Below, in pieces: positions 8,030 to 15,311 of a stretch of DNA of 35,593 bases. Numbering within the stretch: the first letter of the stretch is position 1; every line of letters starts with the position of its first letter. A program made the position numbers and the translations under genes. The notes beneath the pieces are model-generated. The model saw only the letters and a list, made by a program, of their open reading frames with translations, was not told the origin of the DNA and ran no database searches. Location of the stretch: the NCBI GenBank assembly GCA_035628505.1, contig DASPJR010000150.1:1-35593 (forward strand). The letters run 5' to 3'. This stretch comes from DASPJR01 sp035628505. Its GTDB lineage: Bacteria; Planctomycetota; SZUA-567; H5-PLA8.

Positions 8030-10378
8030 TTAGAAGTCAAACCCGCCTTTTGCTTTTGCGCCGGTTGCGGCGGCAGCGGGCTGGGCTTCGCGGCGGGCCG
8101 ACTCGCGAGCGGCCGCGCGTGCTTTGCGGCGCGCGGCCTCTTCCTCTTCGGGCGTGGGCAGCTCGGGGAAGGGCGCGAATCCGGCGGCGACCTCGGCCTT
8201 TTCAGCGAGCACTCCAAGCCGGCCCATCAGCCGGAAATAAACATTGAATACGCGGCCCTGAATGCTGCCAGCGACGTAGTGCATCTTACCCACGTCGTTT
8301 TCATCCGGCACCACTGGCAACGCAATCTCGCGCATCGTCACGACACCCTTAACGTGATCGAAGGGATAAACGACATTGCCGAGCTTGTGCCACATGTCCT
8401 GCAGTTTCATGTGCAGGTTCGTGCACGCCAGCAGAATCCGGTTGCAGTACGCCTCGTTGGACTTGTTCTCCTCGAGATCCACAAGCAGGGTGTTCAGTTC
8501 GGCATGCTCGTCACGGATTTCAATTACCGATGGCACAAGTGTTCCGAAGAACTCGGTCAACGGAAGAAGATCGATGGCTTCTTCACGCAGTTTTGCAAGA
8601 TCCGGGATCTTCGATTCCATCTCCGGCGCAAGCAGGAGTTGCAGCGCGGCGTGGAGGCGGTCGGCGGCAATGTTTTCGAATTCAATCATCAGCCGCGCCG
8701 CGTCATTCATCGCTTCACGTGCCTTCTGCCTGCAGGTGTTTACGGTTTCAGCCGTTGCGTCCGGCAGATCATAATCCTTCGGGTTGATGGTCACGTCGAA
8801 CGCGACCAGCATTTTCGCCACGCTGGCTTTCAGCGCCTTTGTGTCTGCCTCGTCCCACTTTTTGAGCGCCTCGCGATAAGCCGGTGCCATTGCTTTCATT
8901 TTCTCGCGCGCGGCGGTCAGCGAGGCGATCTGAGCGTTCACATCTGCGGGCGGCTTCAGAAGTGTTTCTTTAAAAGGCAACTGCCGCAGCGGGAGCAGGT
9001 TTGCCTGGGAATAGCGGCAGAGAACCTTGTAACCGGCGTCGCTGGCCTCCTCGGTTGCAATCAGTTCTTCGACAGGGCGGATGTTTTCAGGCTTCACCTG
9101 TTCGTCGAGCACCGCTTTATAGAAATCCATTGAGACTGTGCGCGCCGTGGCTTTAAAATCACGGAACAGATCGGACGCCGGCAGCGCAACCAGAAAGATC
9201 GGAGCTGACTTTTCCTTCTTGATCGCGATCAGGCGATCCTTGTCCGACGGATGGGTATCGAAGTAGCCGGTATCGGTGCTCCAGAGATTCTGAACCAGCG
9301 CGTCATGCGTCTTCTTTGGAATCTTTGCGATGTTCGAATTGATCAATCGTGGTAGATCGTCGGCAAGCCGGCCTTCATCCCACGCAGCGCTGAGGCTGGA
9401 TTGTGCCATGGCGTTCGCGACGTTCAGCACAGCCAGCTTGCGCACGGTGGACTCGAAGGCTTCGCTTCCGGCCAGGCACGCTTCGTAGCGGTCGGCGTCA
9501 AATTCCATCTGGCGCAGCATGAAGCAGCTTACGGCGTGCCCGGCCATTAACAGGCACCAGAGAATTCCGCGTGTCAATGCGACAAACAGGCGTGCAAAAA
9601 AGCCGAAGATCGCAAAGATAAAGTGGGCTTCAGAACCGCGGTCAAGCCACTCCTCCAGTTTGTAATCAAACGCGTCGCGTTCAAAGACCAGGCGGGCGAA
9701 CCACGCATCCATGGAACGGATGAAATAAGTGAGGCGCATGCCGACCGGCTGGCTGAAATGACCGAACTCATGCGCCAGCACCCCCGCGAACTCGCGCATC
9801 GTCAGCCCGCCGGCGAGCGGCAGGCCGATTGTCAGCACCAGGTCGTTTGTGAAGACACCGAGCATGCCGCGCCGAAAGCTGGCGGAGGCGTTTATTTCGC
9901 AGTCCACATGAATTTCGCTCGGAACAGGAGCTCCGACCGCTTTGCAGATCTTCTCGACAAACGCGAATAAAAATGGCTCGGCAGCTTTGTTCAGCTTGCG
10001 CGGCTCCATCTGCTTTCCGCGTCTGGCGACCAACGGTTTTAACATGAAAAGAACGAGCATGATGCCGAGCAGCACAGGAGCCACCGCGATAAACACGACA
10101 ACAACCATGGCCTTTGCGTTACGCACTCGCCCCGCGGCAGAAAAGACGGATCCTATGTTCGCCGCCCAGTTGTAGGTGAAGTACGCGACATAGCCGATCA
10201 TGCTGAAATAGATGAGCGGCAACAGGCACATCGTCAGAGCGGAAATAAGGGCGCCAATAAGGTAGAGTCCGTTGACCGGGACCGGCTTGATCGTGCCTTG
10301 AAAAGCTGAAAGAACTTTGGCCGAAGCGTCAACGGAATCTTTTTTGAACGTGTTGGTTTGCGTGAGTACAGGAGGCAT
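8030..10378 (-). CDS. Membrane M48-family metallopeptidase with long C-terminal extension
   Basis: This 782-residue protein starts at the ATG at 10378, preceded by GAGGAA at good spacing; the frame stays open further upstream but that part looks non-coding. Two hydrophobic stretches (about 36-70 and 91-115) anchor it in the membrane. The zinc-peptidase motif is LAHEFGHFSQ with His203, Glu204 and His207, and a downstream MEFDADRYEA segment supplies the probable third (Glu) zinc ligand. This is the HtpX/Ste24-like arrangement. Substrate-side features include ASASFRRGMLGVFTNDLVLT. Typical HtpX proteins are near 290 residues. Here roughly 450-500 further residues follow, mostly helical and charged, ending in an Ala/Arg/Glu-rich tail, and I do not recognise that part. 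It probably acts in membrane-protein quality control or cleaves an unknown envelope substrate. Confidence 0.88.
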   Translation of the reverse strand: MPPVLTQTNTFKKDSVDASAKVLSAFQGTIKPVPVNGLYLIGALISALTMCLLPLIYFSMIGYVAYFTYNWAANIGSVFSAAGRVRNAKAMVVVVFIAVAPVLLGIMLVLFMLKPLVARRGKQMEPRKLNKAAEPFLFAFVEKICKAVGAPVPSEIHVDCEINASASFRRGMLGVFTNDLVLTIGLPLAGGLTMREFAGVLAHEFGHFSQPVGMRLTYFIRSMDAWFARLVFERDAFDYKLEEWLDRGSEAHFIFAIFGFFARLFVALTRGILWCLLMAGHAVSCFMLRQMEFDADRYEACLAGSEAFESTVRKLAVLNVANAMAQSSLSAAWDEGRLADDLPRLINSNIAKIPKKTHDALVQNLWSTDTGYFDTHPSDKDRLIAIKKEKSAPIFLVALPASDLFRDFKATARTVSMDFYKAVLDEQVKPENIRPVEELIATEEASDAGYKVLCRYSQANLLPLRQLPFKETLLKPPADVNAQIASLTAAREKMKAMAPAYREALKKWDEADTKALKASVAKMLVAFDVTINPKDYDLPDATAETVNTCRQKAREAMNDAARLMIEFENIAADRLHAALQLLLAPEMESKIPDLAKLREEAIDLLPLTEFFGTLVPSVIEIRDEHAELNTLLVDLEENKSNEAYCNRILLACTNLHMKLQDMWHKLGNVVYPFDHVKGVVTMREIALPVVPDENDVGKMHYVAGSIQGRVFNVYFRLMGRLGVLAEKAEVAAGFAPFPELPTPEEEEAARRKARAAARESARREAQPAAAATGAKAKGGFDF

Positions 10379-10382
10379 AAGG

Positions 10383-10388
10383 TTCCTC
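10383..10388 (-). promoter_or_regulatory. Ribosome binding site for the M48 gene
   Basis: GAGGAA on the minus strand lies a few bases before the ATG at 10378. It selects this start over the longer open frame that reaches 10510, whose extra 44 residues overlap the divergent promoter region. Confidence 0.55.
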
Positions 10389-10543
10389 GACGAACAAATA
10401 AAGGCGTATGTCACGAAACTACAAAAGTGGTTTCTGAAAGCAATCTGTTCGAAGGGAAATAATCGGAAGAAAAAATGCACCAGTGCAGCAGACTCAACAG
10501 ACATCAACATTCTTTTGGTGTAGATTGCTTCCGGAGGCTCCCG

Positions 10544-11848
10544 ATGTGCCGGACTGCTGTAGCCGCAGTGTCATTTCTCATTGTCCTTTGTTGTGTTGGG
10601 CTTTGTCCGGCAGGCGAATTCTACAACGAACCGCCCATCAACTACTCAACCGCGCCCACGGACGATCCCATCTCGCGTCTGCAGCGCCGGCTCGACAACG
10701 GCTCGACTGAGCTGGCCTGGAACGAGGGACTGGGCTACCTGAAGGCTCTGCTGCACGAATTGAAAATACCGGCATCGTCTCAGACTCTTGTCTTTTCAAA
10801 GACGAGCGCTCAGCGTCACAAGATCTGGCCGTCAGCTCCGCGCGCGCTTTATTTCAACGACGACGTCTACATTGGATACGTCAAAGACAGCGAAGTGCTT
10901 GAAATCTCCTCGGTCGACCCGCGCCTGGGCGCCATCTTTTACATCCTTCTCCCGAATCCGGGAAAGAAGCCACGATTTGAGCGCCAGACGCATAGCTGCC
11001 TGCAGTGTCACGATTCAACTGGGCTGACGCTGGGCGTTCCAGGGCATATGGTTCGTTCGGTTTATCCCGATTCAGACGGCATGCCGATGCTGAATCTCGG
11101 CACATTTCGCACGAACTTTCAGAGTCCGCTGAAAGAACGCTGGGGCGGGTGGTATGTCACCGGCCAGCACGGCAAAGAGCGCCACCTCGGGAATCTCGTG
11201 TTCCCTGGCGAGCCGGATTTGAAAGTACTGATGGAAGTCGGAGCAAACCGCAACGACCTGTCTGAATTTTTTGACGCTTCAAGCTACTTGACAAACTCGA
11301 GCGACATTGCCGCGCTGATGGTATTGGAATACCAGGCGTACACGCACAACCTGATCACGCGCGCCAGCTACGAAACGCGCATCGCTTACCTGCAGAACAA
11401 GGAGATCAATAAAGCCCTCGAGCGTCCCGCGGACTATGTCTCAGAGAGCACCCAGATCCGGCTGAAAGCCGTCTGCGATCCGGTACTCAACGCCCTGCTG
11501 TTCAAGGATGAAGCCAGGTTCTCGGACAGCATCAAAGGCAACACAACGTTTGCAGCCGACTTTGCATCACGCGGACCGCGCGACAGCAAAGGCCGTTCGC
11601 TGCGCGAGCTGGATCTCGAACACCGTATGTTCAAGTACCCGTGCAGCTACCTGATCTACTCCGAGAGCTTCGATGCACTGCCGACTGAAGCGCGCGACTA
11701 CATCCTGCAGCGGCTCTGGCAGGTTTTAAATGGCCAGGACACGAGCAAAGCGTTTGACTACATCACGCCCGCCGAACGCGACGCCATACGCGAAATCCTC
11801 ATCGAAACAAAGCCATCTCTCCCGGACTACTGGAGAGCAAAACAGTAG
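10544..11848 (+). CDS. Secreted protein with one c-type haem motif
   Basis: This 434-residue protein starts at the ATG at 10544, 7 bases after a GGAGG ribosome binding site. Residues 1-23 form a signal peptide with a hydrophobic core, so it is exported. A single CLQCH motif (Cys152, Cys155, His156) predicts covalent haem attachment. Around it lie FYILLPNPGKKPRFERQ, VPGHMVRSVYPDSDG and RWGGWYVTGQHGKERHLGN. I recall a similar layout in unnamed cytochrome-like proteins of Planctomycetes and Acidobacteria, but I cannot name a family. The rest is helical, with no second haem motif. It stands alone between a divergent peptidase gene and a convergent gene encoding another haem protein. A periplasmic electron-transfer or redox-sensing role is inferred from the motif only. 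Confidence 0.82.
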   Translation: MCRTAVAAVSFLIVLCCVGLCPAGEFYNEPPINYSTAPTDDPISRLQRRLDNGSTELAWNEGLGYLKALLHELKIPASSQTLVFSKTSAQRHKIWPSAPRALYFNDDVYIGYVKDSEVLEISSVDPRLGAIFYILLPNPGKKPRFERQTHSCLQCHDSTGLTLGVPGHMVRSVYPDSDGMPMLNLGTFRTNFQSPLKERWGGWYVTGQHGKERHLGNLVFPGEPDLKVLMEVGANRNDLSEFFDASSYLTNSSDIAALMVLEYQAYTHNLITRASYETRIAYLQNKEINKALERPADYVSESTQIRLKAVCDPVLNALLFKDEARFSDSIKGNTTFAADFASRGPRDSKGRSLRELDLEHRMFKYPCSYLIYSESFDALPTEARDYILQRLWQVLNGQDTSKAFDYITPAERDAIREILIETKPSLPDYWRAKQ

Positions 11849-11869
11849 TTCGCGTTCGGTCGCCTGAGC

Positions 11870-14827
11870 TTACTTGCCCGCAGGCAGCGGCACCTGGTTC
11901 GGACTTCGCAGATAACTGATCAGGTCGATCAGATCCTGCCGCGACATTCCCGTGAGCAAGCCTTCGGGCATCATCGATAGCTCTGTCTGCTTCATCGATT
12001 TAATCACGCTGCGCTGCAGCACGATATTTTCAGTCTGCGTTTTTATCGTGACAATCTGCTCGTCCTGGGCGCCGACGATGCCTGAAATCACGCGTCCATC
12101 GTTGGTCTTCACGAGCCATATCAGATAGTCGCGCGGCGTGATGGCGTTGGGATCGACCATGTTCTGCAGCAGGTAGTCGAGGTCCGCGCGTCCCGAACCG
12201 GTTAAATCCGGCCCGATGCTGCCGCCGTCATCGAAGAGCTTGTGGCATTGTCCGCAGGTTCTCTTGAATACAACCCGGCCGCGCGCGTTGTCTGCATCGC
12301 CCGGTTTGGCTGCCGCAATGATCGCTTTGTAATCGGCAATCTCTTTCAATTTGTCTTCGGCCGTCTGGCGCGTCGTGCCCCAGTTTGCTTTCAACCAGTC
12401 ATTCATGTCGCTGTAGGTGAGGCCCTCAAGCTGCCGCACGATGAATGCGTTCAAATCAGAGACTGGAACGGTCTTCTTCTGCAGCGCTTCAAGCAGCACT
12501 TTCGCGTACTCAAAACGTGCCGCGAGCGTGCTGAGCGCATCGCGTTTTTCGTTGATGTCCAGCTTCGGGTAGATCTCAAGAATCAGCTTCGGCGTCGCCG
12601 CATCATCGAATGAACCCAGCGCGCTGATGGCGCGGCCGCGCATGGCCGGATCGGTCAACAGCTTCTGCAATGAAGAAACCAGATCGGGCGCCTTGGCGTT
12701 GAGCAAAGCGTCCAGCGCTTCCCCTCGCGTGTTCGCCGGGCTATTGGCATCCATCATGACCGTGCGTAGCGCATCGATTGAACGTGTATCTCCGAAGGCG
12801 GCCGAAAGCGAGCGTGCAAGAGCGCGGATCTCGTTATTTTTGCTCTTTTCTGCGCGGGCGCTGAAGTCCGCCCACGTTTTCGGCGCTGCAATATTCGTGC
12901 GGCCTTTCAGGGTCTCGGTCATTCCACGCAGAACCGCGAGCTGCAAGTCTTCCGGAGAATTCTGCAGCAGTAGATCGACCATTAACGGAACGCCATCCGA
13001 GCCCATGCGCCGCGCCGTGTACTGCATCAGAAGCGGGATTTTCCCCGAAGCGGCCAGTCTCAGCGCGCGGCTTGAGTCCAGCGGCACCAGCGGCTCGAGC
13101 GCAAACCAGTACATCAGCGGAAGATTCTGATCCGCAACGTCTTCACCGTGCTTCACCAGTTGCGAAAGAATGTCCCAGCGCTGCTCGGGCGCCAGGCGCG
13201 TGAGCGCAGAGGCCAGATGCACACGCACGACCGGTGAAGGATCCTTCTCCGCAAGGCTGGCAAATTGAGTTAACACTGCCCCGCTCGGTTTGCGGCTTTC
13301 ACAGAGCAGTTGAATGCTCCAGGCGCGCATGTACGGCTCGCTGCTGTGCAACTGCTTCAGAAGTGTTTCTTCGCCGATTCCCAATCCATGCAGCGTCCAC
13401 AGCGCGCGCAGCCGCCGCGGGGCTTCAGCATGCTCGTTAAGTATTTTCAGCAGCGCCGCTTTCGTTTCCGGCTTGAGCGTGCCGGCTACTGCGCGTTCGG
13501 CCAGAATCCGGCGCGCGTGCCGCACGAACCAGTCGTTTTTATGCAGATGCAAGCGGACGAGCTCGTCGTCGGGCGCTTTCTGCAAATCGAACTTCTGGGG
13601 CTGCGGCTTACCATAGGTAATTTTGAAAATGCGACCGTTCGTGCGATCGACAACTTTGTAGTTGTGGCACTCGCCGGTGTCGTGCCAGTCGCTTACGTAC
13701 ACGCCGCCGTCGGGGCCGTACTTAATTGTCAGGCCTCGAAACCAGGAATCGTTGGCAAACATGAAATCCTTGCCGTGCGTTGCGACGTAGCCCGAACCCT
13801 TTGGCTGCAGGATATCGTTGTTCACGCGGTTGCCGTGCAGGTTACAGGTGAACAACGTATGGCGGTACGTGTCCGGCCAGTTGTCGCCTAGATACACCAT
13901 CGCGCCAACATGCGAATGGCCGCCGCCGGCTTCACCGTGTTTTCCTTTTCCGCCGCGCGAGAGAGTCCACTGGCTGCCGGCCCAATGCAGATGATCGGCG
14001 CACTGTTCGATGAGTCCGTAAGCATGCTGCGCGGGCTGCCCGAACATGCGCCGGTAATGTGCGCCAGGGATGACGTGCCAGAGATGGCCGATAACGCAGT
14101 TCGTAATAAACATCTGCCCGAAATCGTCGAAATCCATTCCAAATGGATTGGTCGTGCCATGCGCCACAACTTCGAATGTGTGCCGCGTCGGGTGATAGCG
14201 CCACACGCCGCAGCTGATCGCGATGCGCTGGCCGTCAGGAGTGCCCGGCTTGCCCACGTTGGAAGGCGCCGTGATGCCATTGCAGCCGTAGAGCCAGCCA
14301 TCGGGGCCCCACGTCAATGTATTTAAGACATTATGAATGCCTTTCGCGGACCAGCCGTCGAGCAGTGCGACCGGTTCGCCGTCTGGAACGTCATCACCGT
14401 TGCGATCCGGAATGAAATAAAAATGAGGCGCACTGCAGACCCACACGCCGCCAAAGCCCAGCTCGATGCCAGTTAAATAGTTGCCTTTGTCCCAGAACAC
14501 TTTCTTGGTGTCGAAACGTCCATCGCCATCGGTGTCTTCGTAAATGGAGATGCGATCGTTTCCCTGCTCCTTCCACGTGGGATACGAGAGAATTTCGCAC
14601 ACCCACATTCGGCCGCGGTCGTCAAACGTGAAGGCAACGGGCTGGACGACATCGGGCTCACCGGCAAATAGAGTGGCGCTGAATCCTGCCGGAAGCGTCA
14701 TGGCCTTGGCCGCTTCCTGCGGCGGCAGATTGTTCGCCAACTGCGGCTCATCCGCAGCAAACGCACGCAATCCGCCGAATGAGAATGCCAGAATGAAACA
14801 AATCAAAAGGAGGACGCGGGAACTCAT
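11870..14827 (-). CDS. PVC-type membrane-bound dehydrogenase, HEAT repeats and haem domain
   Basis: This 985-residue exported protein has a signal peptide over residues 1-25. Residues about 35-410 form a beta-propeller of the Piru_Ver type (TIGR02604): LPAGFSATLFAGEPDVVQP, the calcium-loop-like DTDGDGRFD, LTWGPDGWLYGC and DWHDTGECHN. Residues about 420-820 are a chain of HEAT-like helical repeats, including VRLHLHKNDWFVRHARRIL. The C-terminal roughly 130 residues are the PVC haem-binding domain (TIGR02603) with CGQCH at 858-862, GPDLTGSGR and an axial-ligand candidate Met in TELSMMPEGLL. Proteins of this build are abundant in Planctomycetes and Verrucomicrobia and are thought to oxidise sugars or similar compounds, passing electrons to the fused cytochrome. 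The actual substrate is unknown. It ends 21 bases from the convergent haem-protein gene. Confidence 0.93.
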   Translation of the reverse strand: MSSRVLLLICFILAFSFGGLRAFAADEPQLANNLPPQEAAKAMTLPAGFSATLFAGEPDVVQPVAFTFDDRGRMWVCEILSYPTWKEQGNDRISIYEDTDGDGRFDTKKVFWDKGNYLTGIELGFGGVWVCSAPHFYFIPDRNGDDVPDGEPVALLDGWSAKGIHNVLNTLTWGPDGWLYGCNGITAPSNVGKPGTPDGQRIAISCGVWRYHPTRHTFEVVAHGTTNPFGMDFDDFGQMFITNCVIGHLWHVIPGAHYRRMFGQPAQHAYGLIEQCADHLHWAGSQWTLSRGGKGKHGEAGGGHSHVGAMVYLGDNWPDTYRHTLFTCNLHGNRVNNDILQPKGSGYVATHGKDFMFANDSWFRGLTIKYGPDGGVYVSDWHDTGECHNYKVVDRTNGRIFKITYGKPQPQKFDLQKAPDDELVRLHLHKNDWFVRHARRILAERAVAGTLKPETKAALLKILNEHAEAPRRLRALWTLHGLGIGEETLLKQLHSSEPYMRAWSIQLLCESRKPSGAVLTQFASLAEKDPSPVVRVHLASALTRLAPEQRWDILSQLVKHGEDVADQNLPLMYWFALEPLVPLDSSRALRLAASGKIPLLMQYTARRMGSDGVPLMVDLLLQNSPEDLQLAVLRGMTETLKGRTNIAAPKTWADFSARAEKSKNNEIRALARSLSAAFGDTRSIDALRTVMMDANSPANTRGEALDALLNAKAPDLVSSLQKLLTDPAMRGRAISALGSFDDAATPKLILEIYPKLDINEKRDALSTLAARFEYAKVLLEALQKKTVPVSDLNAFIVRQLEGLTYSDMNDWLKANWGTTRQTAEDKLKEIADYKAIIAAAKPGDADNARGRVVFKRTCGQCHKLFDDGGSIGPDLTGSGRADLDYLLQNMVDPNAITPRDYLIWLVKTNDGRVISGIVGAQDEQIVTIKTQTENIVLQRSVIKSMKQTELSMMPEGLLTGMSRQDLIDLISYLRSPNQVPLPAGK

Positions 14828-14971
14828 CTTTAGCTCCAGAGAGACGGTAACGAATCAGCCGCAATTTCTAACCTGCGCAGCACCAAACCGCCACGCGGAA
14901 TTATTGGAGAAACGACCACCTTTTTCGGACATTATTCTGGCCGAATTGAACGATTTTCATTATGTGCACGA

Positions 14972-15043
14972 AGCCACCTCTGGGGATTGAACCCAGGACC
15001 TACGGTTTACAAAACCGTTGCTCTACCGCTGAGCTAAGGTGGC
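14972..15043 (-). tRNA. trnT: tRNA-Thr (UGU)
   Basis: The minus strand folds into a complete 72-base cloverleaf. The acceptor stem is GCCACCT pairing with AGGTGGC, the D arm is GCTC/GAGC, and the anticodon stem ACGGT/ACCGT encloses loop TTTGTAA with anticodon TGT. The T arm is CTGGG/CCCAG around TTCAATC. The variable loop is 5 bases and the discriminator base is T. The 3' CCA is not encoded (TTC follows the acceptor), so it must be added by the tRNA nucleotidyltransferase. No integrase or repeated tRNA fragment was seen beside it. Confidence 0.97.
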
Positions 15044-15311
15044 AGATGTGATTTAAGGATGGCGGGCTTCACAGCTCCGGTCACGACGTCGACCGAAACT
15101 CGCGAACATAATCACTCATTGCGGCGCTGTTGTCAATCGTCGACACGCTCAATGCACTACCTTGAGGATACCGTTTCGCTGTCATGTTGTTTAGTGGCAT
15201 CTGTACCGGTTGCAACTGCTGCCGGAATTGGCCCATCACAGAAACGAAAACGGGCGGCAAGGGTGTACTTAGTAACGAATTCTTAGACCTTCACCGCTTC
15301 GGAGTACATCC
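15044..15311. other. Gap between tRNA-Thr and an unassigned secreted-protein gene
   Basis: These 268 bases contain no open frame with coding character. They must hold the tRNA promoter (minus) and the promoter for the gene starting at 15312 (plus), but I could not place either convincingly. Confidence 0.5.
15301..15304 (+). promoter_or_regulatory. Ribosome binding site deciding a GTG start
   Basis: GGAG lies 7 bases before the GTG at 15312. The GTG opens directly into a signal peptide (MKLLKIAVIVIAGALHVFGG), so this start is well supported even though it is not ATG. Confidence 0.55.

Noticed and set aside
8024..9133. A 369-codon open frame on the plus strand, opposite the M48 peptidase gene.
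   Set aside because: The minus-strand frame runs through the entire peptidase with its motifs and a good ribosome binding site; the plus-strand product is His/Arg-rich with no domain.
14972..15311. tRNA-Thr considered as an integration site for a mobile element carrying the 899-residue gene.
   Set aside because: No integrase, no repeated 3' tRNA fragment and no composition shift were seen nearby.
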